Shown: positions 38,526 to 48,035 of the stretch, piece after piece
Layout of the letters: every line of letters begins with the position of its first letter
Numbering within the stretch: position 1 is the stretch's first letter
Assembly: GCF_024662215.1 (NCBI RefSeq)
Contig: NZ_CP096115.1
Coordinates: 1,488,001-1,552,000 of the forward strand
Length of the DNA: 64,000 nucleotides
Source: Methanoplanus endosymbiosus
GTDB taxonomy: Archaea; Halobacteriota; Methanomicrobia; Methanomicrobiales; Methanomicrobiaceae
Direction of reading: 5' to 3'
The notes under the pieces: model-generated
What the model saw: only the letters and a program-made list of their open reading frames with translations
Database searches by the model: none
Told to the model about the DNA's origin: nothing
Translations under genes and position numbers: made by a program

Positions 38526-38933
38526 ATGACAATAAAACTAGGATTCGTAGTTGCGGAATTCAACCGTGACCTTACATATATGATGGAGATTGAGGGAGAG
38601 GAGCACGCAAAGTTCCTCGGTGCGGAGATTGTTGACAGGATCTACGTTCCGGGAGCATATGACATGCCCCTTGCAATCAAGAAACTCCTCAAAGATGACA
38701 ATATTGACGCTGTTGTAACAATCGGATGTGTCATCGAAGGTGCAACAAGCCATGATGAAATTGTAGTCCAACATGCGGCAAGAAAGATCATTGATCTCTC
38801 ACTCGAATATGACAAGCCGGTCGCACTCGGAATTTCAGGTCCTGGCATGACAAGACTTGAAGCAACACAGAGAATCGACTACGCAAAGCGTGCTGTTGAA
38901 TCTGCAATAAAGCTCGTACAGAGACTTAAATAA
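38526..38933 (+). CDS. ribH: 6,7-dimethyl-8-ribityllumazine synthase
   Basis: 135 residues. Condenses ribityl-uracil with dihydroxybutanone phosphate. Blocks [42 protein letters not shown] (catalytic His in the last) and [10 protein letters not shown] are typical; family members assemble into pentamers or 60-mers. GAGG sits upstream of ATG 38526. Tandem with its distant relative ribC. A T-rich terminator follows. Confidence 0.95.
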   Translation: MTIKLGFVVAEFNRDLTYMMEIEGEEHAKFLGAEIVDRIYVPGAYDMPLAIKKLLKDDNIDAVVTIGCVIEGATSHDEIVVQHAARKIIDLSLEYDKPVALGISGPGMTRLEATQRIDYAKRAVESAIKLVQRLK

Positions 38934-38937
38934 TTAA

Positions 38938-38949
38938 TTCTTTTTTTCT
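38938..38949 (+). terminator. Oligo-T terminator after ribH
   Basis: TTCTTTTTTTCT with seven consecutive T (38941-38947) immediately after the ribH stop, the usual form of archaeal intrinsic termination. The next gene begins 15 bases later, so termination may be partial. Confidence 0.4.
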
Positions 38950-38963
38950 GGTGTTAATTAATT

Positions 38964-40100
38964 ATGAGAAAACTCTCTGAAAAAATTCAGGGATTACCCC
39001 CATCGGCAACGATCGAGATTACGGACAAGGCCCGCCGCATGAAAAAGGAGGGCATAGATGTAATCTCCCTCTCAATAGGCGAACCTGACTTTGATACTCC
39101 CGGCCATATCACCGAGGCATGCATAAATGCCTTAAAAGAGGGAAAAACCCACTATGAATCGAGCAGAGGCATTCCGGAACTATGCTCTGCAATCTCAGAC
39201 AAACTGAAGACTGAGAACAGAATTCCCACCTCACCTGAGAATATCATAGTCTCCTGCGGTGCAAAGGATACCATCTATGAGGGAGTACAGGCATGTATAA
39301 ATCCCGGAGATGAAGTCCTGATACTTGATCCATCATGGGTATCATATGACCCGATTGTCATGCTTGCCGACGGAAAACCTGTACACCACCCTTTGGACGA
39401 TGTACACTTCCAGTTAAAAGATGACGTTCTGGAAAAGATTACACCAAAAACAAGGATGTTAATCTTCAACACTCCTTCAAACCCGGCAGGATCAGTTCTC
39501 AATTCAGATTCACTCAGTCTCATCAAAGACATATGTGAGGATAATGACATAATCGCACTTGCGGATGAGATTTATGAAAAACTGATCTACGGAAAGGAGC
39601 ATATCTCAGTGGCATCACTCGGCGATATGTACGAGAGGACAATAACCGTAAACGGTTTTTCAAAGGCGTACGCAATGACTGGCTGGAGAATAGGATACGC
39701 CTCGGCACCGGACGAAATCATAAGACCAATGACAAAGATCCAGCAGCATACAATAAGCCACCCTACCACATTTGCGATGTGGGGTGCTGTTGCCGCACTG
39801 AAAGGCGATCAGTCCTGTGTTGAGAGTATGAGGCAGGAGTTTGACAGCCGGAGAAAGTATATCACAGGTGCACTTTCAGATATGGGGATGAGAACAGCTC
39901 CGGCAGAGGGTGCATTTTATGCCTATGTAAATACAGGAGGCAATGACACAGAGGTTGCCGCAAGATGGCTTGATGAGGCACATGTCGCAGCAACTCCGGG
40001 CACGGCCTTTAACACACCAGGATGGATTCGACTCTCATACGCTGCCGGAACTGACAGGCTGCGCGAGGCAATGAGACGTATTTCAGAATTATCTGATTAA
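38964..40100 (+). CDS. Class I aminotransferase (aspartate aminotransferase-like)
   Basis: 378 residues. SLSIGEPDFDTP, the PLP-lysine motif VNGFSKAYAMTGWRIGY, FNTPSNPAGS and the C-terminal arginine (TPGWIRLSYA) define the group I-gamma aspartate/aromatic aminotransferases. The amino-group acceptor cannot be told from the sequence. It follows ribH after the T-rich run. Confidence 0.9.
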   Translation: MRKLSEKIQGLPPSATIEITDKARRMKKEGIDVISLSIGEPDFDTPGHITEACINALKEGKTHYESSRGIPELCSAISDKLKTENRIPTSPENIIVSCGAKDTIYEGVQACINPGDEVLILDPSWVSYDPIVMLADGKPVHHPLDDVHFQLKDDVLEKITPKTRMLIFNTPSNPAGSVLNSDSLSLIKDICEDNDIIALADEIYEKLIYGKEHISVASLGDMYERTITVNGFSKAYAMTGWRIGYASAPDEIIRPMTKIQQHTISHPTTFAMWGAVAALKGDQSCVESMRQEFDSRRKYITGALSDMGMRTAPAEGAFYAYVNTGGNDTEVAARWLDEAHVAATPGTAFNTPGWIRLSYAAGTDRLREAMRRISELSD

Positions 40101-40254
40101 ACACAGAGCAATCAGAGGGAAAAACAGATCATATAAAATTCCGGGAAAAACAATGCGGGTTTCCCGGAATTTAAAATAATATAACATATATTCCTCTTTT
40201 GGCAACCGGAATATACCCTGATTTTATCAGGTTTTAACAATCATAATTATTGAA

Positions 40255-40986
40255 ATGACTGAAGAAGAGATCCCGGTTAAAAAATTATCCGGACACCTGA
40301 TGATATTACTGAGGTTTTTTCTTCCCTTTATATTAGGCATCGCCTATGTAGGCGGATTATACATCTCAATGCCCTATGGCGAATTTCTCACACTTGCCGG
40401 GCTGATGTTCGTCTATTTTGTTCCTCCGGCAGGAAAGGAATCAGTAATACCACTTGGAATTGCGATGGGAATTCCCTGGTGGCTCATTGCATTTTCAGTG
40501 GCCCTGATGGATATATTGTCGTCATTCTTCATGGTGCTGAACTTTGACCTTGCGCTGAAGATACCGGTTCTTGGGGATCGTTACATGAAATCCTTTATGG
40601 AAGCAGGAGAAGGATTTTTTGAGAAGCACAGATATATTGAGAGGCTTTCAACCATAGGGCTTGCAATATTTGTAATGATACCGATGCAGGGCACGGGCGG
40701 AGTATCAACACCAATAGTCGGCAGAATGATTGGCATTCCACCGGTCAAAGTAATGATTGCCGTAATAACCGGATCGCTTCTCGGCTGCACAATAATCGCT
40801 CTTGGAACGGAGTATATAAAAGATATTTTTGCTACGGATTTCACAACCGGAATATTAGTTATTGTCGGAATTGTACTGGCAGCTGTTGCCGGATTTTTGA
40901 TCTACAGGAAGCATGATGCAAAACTCCGGTCAAAAAAACCACACCATCACCACCAGCAGACATCAGATTCCGGGCAGGAAAAATAG
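40255..40986 (+). CDS. Small multidrug export-type membrane protein (Sm_multidrug_ex family)
   Basis: 243 residues with about five transmembrane segments (about 17-38, 45-62, 70-97, 140-160, 165-185 and 195-220). MIPMQGTGGVSTPIVGRMIGI is the family hallmark loop. The C-terminus is His-rich (KKPHHHHQQ). The family name rests on weak early evidence, so the transport role is uncertain. Single gene. Confidence 0.75.
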   Translation: MTEEEIPVKKLSGHLMILLRFFLPFILGIAYVGGLYISMPYGEFLTLAGLMFVYFVPPAGKESVIPLGIAMGIPWWLIAFSVALMDILSSFFMVLNFDLALKIPVLGDRYMKSFMEAGEGFFEKHRYIERLSTIGLAIFVMIPMQGTGGVSTPIVGRMIGIPPVKVMIAVITGSLLGCTIIALGTEYIKDIFATDFTTGILVIVGIVLAAVAGFLIYRKHDAKLRSKKPHHHHQQTSDSGQEK

Positions 40987-41085
40987 GAATAAAATGGAAG
41001 GGCCGCAGAAATAACCGGAAAATCACTCGTATGCAGGCAGATTGTGGATTAAAAAACACATAACAGAAAGTTGTTACCGGAAATT

Positions 41086-41496
41086 ATGGCAAAAAAACGA
41101 AGGATATTATTCATCTGCACATATAATTCAGTGAGGTCACAGATAGCTGAGGCCATAATAAACAGCAGATATTCAGAGAGATTTCATGCTGAAAGTGCAG
41201 GACTAATACCCGGAGGGGTCGATCCATATGCCATTTCAGCCCTTAATATGAGAGGGATTGAGACATTGTACCTTAAATCCAAATCCATAGGCCAAATATC
41301 TGACAGAAAGTACAGTCTGATAGTATTCCTCTGTGAGAATGCCTATTTAAGAGCAGAATATCTGCCTGTATCTGACATAACAGAATGCCGGTTTGTCTCA
41401 CTCCCGCCCGGAAAAAGCATTGATCCGGTTTCAGCCTATTCCAGACTCACTGACATCCTGATCAATATGTTTGAGACTGACCCCCTATTTAATTAA
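41086..41496 (+). CDS. Low-molecular-weight phosphatase/arsenate-reductase-like protein (short)
   Basis: 136 residues from ATG 41086. The P-loop CTYNSVRS (CX5R) sits right after the first strand (ILFICTYNS), as in LMW protein tyrosine phosphatases and ArsC. The usual downstream catalytic Asp-Pro motif is not clear (SLPPGKSIDPVSAY), so activity is uncertain. It is a diverged paralogue of the next gene (41567). An upstream TTG extension of five codons is open and rejected. Confidence 0.75.
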   Translation: MAKKRRILFICTYNSVRSQIAEAIINSRYSERFHAESAGLIPGGVDPYAISALNMRGIETLYLKSKSIGQISDRKYSLIVFLCENAYLRAEYLPVSDITECRFVSLPPGKSIDPVSAYSRLTDILINMFETDPLFN

Positions 41497-41566
41497 CAAT
41501 TTAAAGCACAAATTTCCGGAATAATCCACAATTCACAATTTAAAATCCATTTCAGAAGGTTAAATA

Positions 41567-42577
41567 ATGGAGAAAAAAATGAAGAAGAAGGTATTATTTA
41601 TCTGCAACCACAATGCAGGAAGATCACAGATAGCTGAAGGATTACTGAATAATTTGTATGGTGACAGGTACGAGGCATTCAGTGCAGGGTTAAACCCGAC
41701 AGATTCAGTAAATCCACATACAACAGCAGTGTTAAGGGAGATCGGCATTGATATCTCCGGAAAAACTCCTCTGCCGGTATCAGAATACCGGAATATGAGA
41801 TTTGACAGAGTTGTAATATCATGCGATTATAACCCAAAAGATCATGAACTGCCAGCTTCAGAAGATATAACCGAGAAGAAATTCCCTGATCCCTATCTCT
41901 TCTCAGGTTCAGACGATGACATCCTGAAAGGGTTCAGAGAAGTAAGGGACGAGATAAAAGAGTGGACAGATAAGGAATTTTCCGGAGACAATGGGATGAA
42001 TAATAACAATAATATCGGCAATAATAACATAAATATAGATGATAAAAATAATGATCTGAATTACAACAATAATAGTGACAACGTAAATAACAATATCAAT
42101 GATAAAAATAATGATCTGAATTACAACAATAATAGTGACAACGTAAATAACAATATCAATGATAAAAGTAATGATCTGAATTACAACAATAATCCCGAAA
42201 ATCATAAATGCAGGCTGATTACAGTAACTGTTTTCGTACCCGATGACCCATTAAAACCACCTTTCCGCTCTCCGGATACAGGCAGAAGCTTAAGCGAAGT
42301 GGTAAGGGACATAAGTACCATGATGAAAAATCAGGGCTTTGAGATAAGATACGAAGAGAGACCGGAAGATGAGAACAGAACTAAAAGCCTTCTTCTGATA
42401 AACAGCAGGCCGATAGAGGATTTTGTCCCGCTTCCCGATCCGTCAAAATACTGTGGAATGGCATGTGCGGACTGTGGCGGCAGCCGTTCAGATGCACCAT
42501 GCAGCAGGATATACGAGAATATACCGGAATCAGTGCTCAGACTTGCAGTAAAAAAAGCGGCTGATTTCAGAGATTAA
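41567..42577 (+). CDS. Arsenate-reductase-like phosphatase fused to a Cys-containing C-terminal domain
   Basis: 336 residues. Domain 1 (about 1-140) has P-loop CNHNAGRS and the Asp-Pro loop FPDPYLFSGSDDD, complete for LMW phosphatase/ArsC. Residues about 146-212 are Asn/Asp-rich with a 20-residue tandem repeat. Domain 2 (about 215-336) starts with CRLITVTVFVPDDPL and contains ILL-INSRPIEDFV and CGMACADCGGSRSDAPCSR, resembling DUF2703-type domains. AAGGT precedes the ATG. The fusion suggests arsenic, metal or redox handling (inference). Confidence 0.75.
   Translation: MEKKMKKKVLFICNHNAGRSQIAEGLLNNLYGDRYEAFSAGLNPTDSVNPHTTAVLREIGIDISGKTPLPVSEYRNMRFDRVVISCDYNPKDHELPASEDITEKKFPDPYLFSGSDDDILKGFREVRDEIKEWTDKEFSGDNGMNNNNNIGNNNINIDDKNNDLNYNNNSDNVNNNINDKNNDLNYNNNSDNVNNNINDKSNDLNYNNNPENHKCRLITVTVFVPDDPLKPPFRSPDTGRSLSEVVRDISTMMKNQGFEIRYEERPEDENRTKSLLLINSRPIEDFVPLPDPSKYCGMACADCGGSRSDAPCSRIYENIPESVLRLAVKKAADFRD
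42041..42193 (+). repeat. 60-bp in-frame tandem repeat (two full copies plus 33 bases)
   Basis: Copies at 42041-42100 and 42101-42160, then a partial at 42161-42193, differing by single bases. Each encodes DKNNDLNYNNNSDNVNNNIN. It forms the linker between the two domains of the arsenate-reductase-like protein. The identical copies suggest recent slippage or unequal exchange. Confidence 0.9.
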
Positions 42578-42692
42578 AGACAAAACAGAAACATTCAGGC
42601 AAATAAATAAACCCACATACAACAACATCTGTCATATCCGGTATAAGTGGCATCTGCAATATTTATAATGTCGTGCAGTCATAATAAGCGGT

Positions 42693-43331
42693 ATGATACC
42701 GATAAAGGAAATTATTCTTTCACCAAAGAGCTTCTTTGACGGCTTATGTAATCAGCCTGAAAGCCTTGGCAAACCCTTTTTAGTCATCAGCATTCTGGGC
42801 CTCATCTCCGGGATTTCCGCGGCGATTGTGTCCCAGAAATCAGCAGGCCTCCTGCCTGCCGAAGCACAGTTCATGGCCGGAATTCTGCCTGTTATCGGAT
42901 TTGTAGGCGCTGTCATTATGACATATATTATCTGGCTGTTATGGTCGGTGGTTTTCTTTGTTATATCGTCCCTTCTGAAAGGAGAGGGTTCATTTAAACG
43001 AATGATGGAGATAACCGGATACGGTTCAGTGCCACAGATAATCGGAGGCATATTCAGCGCAATAATAACTGTATATTATATGTCCGGCCTCGACATCAGA
43101 CCAATAACAGATCCCACACAGATAGAGGCATACACCCAGACCCTTATGGCAGATCCGATGATGATTGCAGCTGCATTTATTGGAATTATATTCCTGCTAT
43201 GGAGTGCAAATATCTGGATCTTTGGAGTAATGAAATGCAGAAAGCTTGACTTCAAAAAATCGGTAATAACTGTCCTTCTGCCAGTAATCATATATATTAT
43301 TATATTTGATCTGCCGCTTATAGGAATGTAG
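42693..43331 (+). CDS. Yip1-family membrane protein
   Basis: 212 residues with five hydrophobic segments. The N-terminus SPKSFFDGLCNQPESLGKPF and the layout match the Yip1/YckC-like family found across archaea. Molecular role unknown. It lies ten bases upstream of the COG1361 gene, so it belongs to the same operon as the ABC module; the other module at 1-2408 has no such gene on its visible side. An AT-rich box A (about 42659-42668) is 25-30 bases before ATG, so the mRNA may be leaderless. Confidence 0.75.
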   Translation: MIPIKEIILSPKSFFDGLCNQPESLGKPFLVISILGLISGISAAIVSQKSAGLLPAEAQFMAGILPVIGFVGAVIMTYIIWLLWSVVFFVISSLLKGEGSFKRMMEITGYGSVPQIIGGIFSAIITVYYMSGLDIRPITDPTQIEAYTQTLMADPMMIAAAFIGIIFLLWSANIWIFGVMKCRKLDFKKSVITVLLPVIIYIIIFDLPLIGM

Positions 43332-43340
43332 GAGCATAAC

Positions 43341-44504
43341 ATGAAAAAATACATCTCAATAAAAGGAATAATCGTAGCTGCACTGATATTATGTGCATTG
43401 CTGCTCACACCGGCATCTGCTGTATTAAATGAAGATGCAACACACATATCCATAGCATCATACACCGTTGAACCTGAAGCACTGATGCAGTATGATACAG
43501 GCATTATCACTGTAAAAGTTACAAACTCCGGCACATCTCCGGTGGACATCAGAAGAGTAACACTATTCTCTGAGGATCTTCTCCTGATTAATGAACGGTC
43601 ATACGATACAGTCGGCGCAATCGGCCCGGCCACATCAAGGGAATTTACATTCTCAGTCAAAGCAGCAGCACCTGACGGAATTTATTACCCGAAATTTTAC
43701 ATAGACTTCTCATCCGGAGGAAGCCTCTCATATCTCATACCTGTAACAGTGCAGAGCACACCAATTGAGATATCGGTAGTCAGCGAACCGGATGAGTACA
43801 AAAAAGACGTGGAATCCACAATAAAACTCTCCATAGGCAATCCCCGTGACAACAGAGTAACCGGCGTTGTTGTACGGCCTGTAAGCGACTCCGCAGAATT
43901 CACACAGAACAGCTATTTTGTTGGTGAACTTGAAGCCAACAAAAACAAGGAAGTAACCTTTGAGATGACACCATACTCTGAAGGCGAGGTGCAGTTCATC
44001 GCAGAGTACAGAAACGGAATAAACAACCATGAATCTGTCAAAACCCTCGATTTGAATCCAGGAACAGGAAAGAAGGATGCAGATCCGGTAATAAACAATA
44101 TAGAGTCCGGATACAGGGACGGGATACAGTACATTGCAGGAGATGTAACAAATGCAGGCCTTAAAATTGCCAAATCAGTGATTGTGACCACCAAAAGCCC
44201 GGCAAAACCAACAGAGCCTAACAGACTGTATGTAGTGGGCGAACTTGAACCTGATGACTTTTCAAGCTTTGAAGTTACATTTGAGACCGATGAACCCGGA
44301 GAGATACCTCTGATTGTAGAATACAAAGACGAGGACGGAAACAGTTATTCAAAGGAATTTCCGGTTAAAACTGACTCATACACATCGTCAAATGCAAAAA
44401 CCACAGGCTCAGGCGATGAAGGAATGCCGGTTGTGATAATAATACTGATAGTCGTGGTTATCGCTGCAGTCGGCGGGATAATATATCATACATGGAAAAA
44501 ATAA
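43341..44504 (+). CDS. COG1361-type secreted surface protein, membrane anchored (second copy)
   Basis: 387 residues. Signal peptide 1-28 (ending TPASA), beta-sandwich repeats aligned throughout with the 1122-2408 protein (shared blocks DTGIIT, APDGIYYP, YRNGIN, LEPDDFSSF), a short linker and one C-terminal transmembrane segment (about 363-383). The Gly/Met-rich linker of the other copy is absent. GGAG precedes the ATG. Followed by the ATPase (GTG start, 32 bases on) and the permease. Inferred role: extracytoplasmic partner of this ABC exporter. Confidence 0.82.
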   Translation: MKKYISIKGIIVAALILCALLLTPASAVLNEDATHISIASYTVEPEALMQYDTGIITVKVTNSGTSPVDIRRVTLFSEDLLLINERSYDTVGAIGPATSREFTFSVKAAAPDGIYYPKFYIDFSSGGSLSYLIPVTVQSTPIEISVVSEPDEYKKDVESTIKLSIGNPRDNRVTGVVVRPVSDSAEFTQNSYFVGELEANKNKEVTFEMTPYSEGEVQFIAEYRNGINNHESVKTLDLNPGTGKKDADPVINNIESGYRDGIQYIAGDVTNAGLKIAKSVIVTTKSPAKPTEPNRLYVVGELEPDDFSSFEVTFETDEPGEIPLIVEYKDEDGNSYSKEFPVKTDSYTSSNAKTTGSGDEGMPVVIIILIVVVIAAVGGIIYHTWKK

Positions 44505-44536
44505 TCATGAATTCACATTTTCCGGAGGAATAAACT

Positions 44537-45214
44537 GTGAATACTACATCTCCGGTAATAAAACTTGAAGATGTCAAAAAAATATATGAACTTCCCTTTG
44601 GAGAGGTGAGGGCGCTTGACGGGATCACACTGGAGATCTTTCAGGGTGATTTCATAGCAATTATGGGGCCTTCAGGATCAGGAAAATCAACACTCCTTAA
44701 TATGGTCGGCTCACTTGATGTCCCAACCTGCGGAGAACTTTACATAGACGGAATAAATGTAAAAAAATTAACTGATGATGAACTTACTGATCTCAGAAGG
44801 GATACCATAGGCTTCATCTTCCAGCAGTTCAATCTCATTCCCCTGCTGACCGTAAAAGAGAATGTAGAATATCCGTACATCCTGAAATACCGCCATTCAG
44901 ATAAAGAAGGCAGATGCGAGGCCCTTCTCGACAAGGTAGGTCTGACAGACAATCTGATTCACCACAAGCCAACCGAACTTTCCGGCGGACAGCAGCAGAG
45001 GGTTGCCATTGCAAGGGCACTGGTCAATGATCCAAAGATACTGCTCTGCGATGAACCTACCGGAAATCTGGACTCAAAGACCGGAAAACAGGTTATGGAC
45101 CTATTAAATGAGTTAAATAAAGCCGGAAAAACGGTAATCATGGTTACACACGACTCAAACACAGCAGAGTATGCCCACAGGACAATCAGAATAGAGGACG
45201 GCGTGATCATATGA
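44537..45214 (+). CDS. ABC transporter ATP-binding protein (MacB/LolD type), second copy
   Basis: 225 residues from GTG 44537, with CCGGAGGAA eight bases upstream. Walker [10 protein letters not shown] (44-52), Q-loop Gln96, signature SGGQQQR (149-155), Walker [10 protein letters not shown] (168-176), H-loop His205. Very close to the 419-1102 ATPase, consistent with duplication of the whole module. Its end overlaps the permease start by four bases (ATGA). Confidence 0.94.
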   Translation: MNTTSPVIKLEDVKKIYELPFGEVRALDGITLEIFQGDFIAIMGPSGSGKSTLLNMVGSLDVPTCGELYIDGINVKKLTDDELTDLRRDTIGFIFQQFNLIPLLTVKENVEYPYILKYRHSDKEGRCEALLDKVGLTDNLIHHKPTELSGGQQQRVAIARALVNDPKILLCDEPTGNLDSKTGKQVMDLLNELNKAGKTVIMVTHDSNTAEYAHRTIRIEDGVII

Positions 45215-46377
45215 GTACTGCTATTTTCTTTGAATTTGCAAAGAGAAGTACCAGGCTTCACTTGCTGAGATCCCTTCTCGCAATAATCGGCATAGTAATA
45301 GGTGTAGCTGCAATAGCCTCAATGGGAATGCTTGGAAACAGTCTTGTACTCTCGGTCTCAGAATCACTATCTGACGTAGGGGATTCGGTAGTGGTTTACC
45401 CACACGGAGGCGTACAGCAGGGGCCGGGCTCAGCATCTGTAAAGGAGTACATCACTGAAAGGGATTTAAAGGATATCAAAAGGGCAGCAGGTTCAAATGA
45501 TGTCATACCTGTGCATTCAACAGCTGACAGGGTATATATCGGCAATGAGGAGACAATATCATCTATATACGGGATGTACGAAGACGATGCTGAAAAACTC
45601 CTCCATCTTACAGACGGGCAATGGCTTAAAGGGTCATCGGGCGCACTTGCCGGCTCAAAAGTTTCAGACGACTATAACCTTAAAGTCGGAAGTCGTGTCA
45701 AAATAGGGGACGACAGCTTCAGAATTGCCGGTATTCTTGAAGAGAGAGGGATGGGATTTGATATAAACCCTGACAATTCTTTTATCATATCAGAAAAGGC
45801 ATTTTCATCAATTTACGAGCAGGATGACTTTAATTTCGTAATTGTAAAAGTCAAAGATCTTGATGATATTGATATAGTAAAAGAAGACATTGACAATAAG
45901 ATGAACAAAAGAGATGATGTTGTCGATGTCTTTGACACAAAAGCCATACTTGAGGTAATCCTTGACACCTTCGGCAAAATTTCGGCATTCACAACCGCAA
46001 TTGGGGGAATTTCACTGATTGTAGCCGGAGTTTCAATCTTCAACGTCCAGATGATGTCGGTTACAGAGAGAATCAAGGAGATTGGAATCATCAGGAGTAT
46101 AGGCACAAGAAGAAGAGAGGTTATGAAGACATTTCTGTATGAAGCCCTCATTCTCGGACTGCTGGGATCGGGATTAGGTGCTGTATTCAGCATTGCCGGA
46201 GGATATCTGATAATTCTTTTTATGCTCCAGGAAACCTCATACTTCTTTGAACCCAGCACACTGATATATATCCCGTTCGGAATGATATTTGGATTGGCAA
46301 CAAGCCTTATATCAGGACTTTATCCGGCATGGAAAGCCGCAAACTTAAACCCGATTGAGGCACTCAGATTTGAGTAG
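45211..46377 (+). CDS. MacB/FtsX-type ABC transporter permease, second copy
   Basis: 388 residues. N-terminal transmembrane segment (about 18-40), a large MacB periplasmic-core-type domain (about 45-255), then three transmembrane segments (about 262-285, 310-335, 350-372) forming the FtsX domain with [23 protein letters not shown] and the C-terminal [19 protein letters not shown] signature. Homologous to the partial permease at 1-429. Such systems move lipoproteins, peptides or drugs, or transmit force outward; the substrate here is unknown. Confidence 0.93.
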   Translation: MSTAIFFEFAKRSTRLHLLRSLLAIIGIVIGVAAIASMGMLGNSLVLSVSESLSDVGDSVVVYPHGGVQQGPGSASVKEYITERDLKDIKRAAGSNDVIPVHSTADRVYIGNEETISSIYGMYEDDAEKLLHLTDGQWLKGSSGALAGSKVSDDYNLKVGSRVKIGDDSFRIAGILEERGMGFDINPDNSFIISEKAFSSIYEQDDFNFVIVKVKDLDDIDIVKEDIDNKMNKRDDVVDVFDTKAILEVILDTFGKISAFTTAIGGISLIVAGVSIFNVQMMSVTERIKEIGIIRSIGTRRREVMKTFLYEALILGLLGSGLGAVFSIAGGYLIILFMLQETSYFFEPSTLIYIPFGMIFGLATSLISGLYPAWKAANLNPIEALRFE

Positions 46378-46432
46378 CCTCAGACAATACATACATGGGC
46401 TTAAAATGAGAGATAAACTGCCAGGATATATT

Positions 46433-46711
46433 TCACTCATCACCCGGCTTTTTATCAGGGGATGATGAACCGGCAGACAGAATAAAGTCATTCAGACATT
46501 TATCATCAATATCCCCACAATTCCCACCCAGATCAAAGTAATAATATTTCCCCTGCACAGCAAAGAGCAGAAACTCAGGACTGACATCTGCGTGAACAAA
46601 TGAATTACCTGAGATCACCTGCGTACTCACAAGCGGAATAATTCTTACCCCACCAATTAAAACTGATTTCCCGGAGATATTTCCGGAAGTGATTTTTACT
46701 GAACTTCTCAT
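46433..46711 (-). CDS. Small hypothetical protein, third gene of the GerW-DUF2953 operon
   Basis: 92 residues, not recognised. No signal peptide or transmembrane segment; beta-rich N-terminus (SSVKITSGNISGKSVLIGGVRIIPLV) and a disordered tail. GGGTG precedes ATG 46711 and the gap to the DUF2953 stop is 17 bases, so it is co-transcribed. The opening resembles short GerW-like strands, but the similarity is too weak to name. Confidence 0.55.
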   Translation of the reverse strand: MRSSVKITSGNISGKSVLIGGVRIIPLVSTQVISGNSFVHADVSPEFLLFAVQGKYYYFDLGGNCGDIDDKCLNDFILSAGSSSPDKKPGDE

Positions 46712-46728
46712 TCATAGCACCCTAAAAA

Positions 46729-47478
46729 TCAAACAGGATTATTATGCCCGGTTAAGGACGATTCAGCACCTTTGACCTTTGAAATGTCATCCTTATTACC
46801 TGACGATGTATCCCTGCTATCATCCCGTTTACCGATAAGGCCTGCTGCCTTCAGTCTCCTGTACATCTTCACCGCAAAGATCATTATTCTGTAAATTCTG
46901 CAAACCCTGATGCGCCCGTCACAGTAAATCTCAAATGCCGGCCTGTCAAAACGTGAATATACATTTAAAGAGAGATATCTGTGTGAATACAGGTACCCGC
47001 TGACTGCCATCAGATATCCATAGATCTTTCCGGTTGCAACCGGATCATCAAGACCAACGGTAATGTCCGTATGGAACCTTTCAAAATCAATCTGCCTGAG
47101 AAGAGAACCAAATTCCCCTGTCAGGAGATTATCCCTGATAAAACATATAATCTTCAGATAATCTGTTTTATCCTCTGCCGGCAGATCTTTGGTATCCTCA
47201 GCCTTTCCGGAATCTTTCTTTGCTTTTTCTTTGGAATTTTTATCTTTGAGATCGCTTAAAGGTCGTCTGAATACCTTCAATCCGTACAGCCTGACTGTAA
47301 GAAGATCATCCTTCACTTCGCCGGAGATCATTCCAATACCCCAGCGGAGATCAAAAACAATGCCGGACTTTACCGGATAACCACCCTTAAGCCCGATATG
47401 TACAGGGAGCAGGAAAATGTGCAGAACCGCAGTTAAAAGTACTATCAGCAGAAAAAGAAAAATGATCTGTAGAATCAT
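46729..47478 (-). CDS. DUF2953 membrane protein
   Basis: 249 residues. N-terminal transmembrane segment (about 4-24), beta-strands (GLKGGYPVKSGIVFDLRWG), a charged linker (about 75-105), then the conserved core FERFHTDITVGLDDPVATGKIYGYL and a hydrophobic/basic tail. In Bacillus and clostridia DUF2953 (YtfI) is encoded next to GerW (YtfJ), as here. Function unknown; the conserved pairing implies joint action at the membrane. Confidence 0.82.
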   Translation of the reverse strand: MILQIIFLFLLIVLLTAVLHIFLLPVHIGLKGGYPVKSGIVFDLRWGIGMISGEVKDDLLTVRLYGLKVFRRPLSDLKDKNSKEKAKKDSGKAEDTKDLPAEDKTDYLKIICFIRDNLLTGEFGSLLRQIDFERFHTDITVGLDDPVATGKIYGYLMAVSGYLYSHRYLSLNVYSRFDRPAFEIYCDGRIRVCRIYRIMIFAVKMYRRLKAAGLIGKRDDSRDTSSGNKDDISKVKGAESSLTGHNNPV

Positions 47479-47521
47479 TGTTTTGGAAGTTTAGCGGCCT
47501 GCATCAGAACTATCCGGAGAA

Positions 47522-47932
47522 CTACTCTTCCGGATTTTCTTCTGATACCTCTGCCTTCTCTTTCTCCTCTTCCTTTCCCATCTCTTTTTTTATGATTTCA
47601 ACCACTTTGGGAAGGATGTCCTCACCGACTGCGGTAATTGCCTCGGTGACAACTCCGGGCTTTCTTAACGGAACTACCCTTATTCCCTCAGGTCCGCTGA
47701 CATTCTTCTCGATAACTACCAGGGCTACAGGTGAGACTCCGCCACCGGCACCAGTACCCGCACCCCCGTTACTCTCACTTCCGCCTGCACCGGCACCAAA
47801 TCCGAACCCAAATGCTGCAACAGGGACAATTACCCTGTCACCCATCTCAACAGGATCTCCCATAACAGTGCCTGCATTTACAAGACGGTCAATCTCCGCA
47901 AGTGCTTTTTCAAATAGATTATCTGCATCCAT
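47522..47932 (-). CDS. GerW-family (YtfJ-like) protein
   Basis: 136 residues. MGDPVEMGDRVIVPVAAFGFGFGAG with a Gly-rich segment, then GGGVSPVALVVIEKNVSGPEGIRVVPL, is the GerW/YtfJ signature. The C-terminus is Glu/Lys-rich. In Bacillus YtfJ affects spore germination; archaea make no spores, so the role must be more general. First gene of a three-gene operon. Confidence 0.88.
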   Translation of the reverse strand: MDADNLFEKALAEIDRLVNAGTVMGDPVEMGDRVIVPVAAFGFGFGAGAGGSESNGGAGTGAGGGVSPVALVVIEKNVSGPEGIRVVPLRKPGVVTEAITAVGEDILPKVVEIIKKEMGKEEEKEKAEVSEENPEE

Positions 47933-48035
47933 ATTTTAATACCTCATATTCTGTTACTATTGAGTAATAACTGTAATAATATAAAAAATAAAGGGTTGCA
48001 GGAATTCCCGGATTATAACCGGATTATCTACTGCC

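Noticed and set aside
42041-42193. CRISPR-like regular repeat
   Set aside because: Repeats are directly adjacent without spacers, in frame and inside a gene.
41909-42205. Minus-strand frame of Ile/Val-rich residues over the Asn repeats
   Set aside because: Antisense of Asn codons (AAT/AAC read as ATT/GTT); it looks like a membrane protein only by composition.
47478-47939. 153-codon plus-strand frame
   Set aside because: It covers the GerW gene in antisense; the minus-strand GerW signature is clear.
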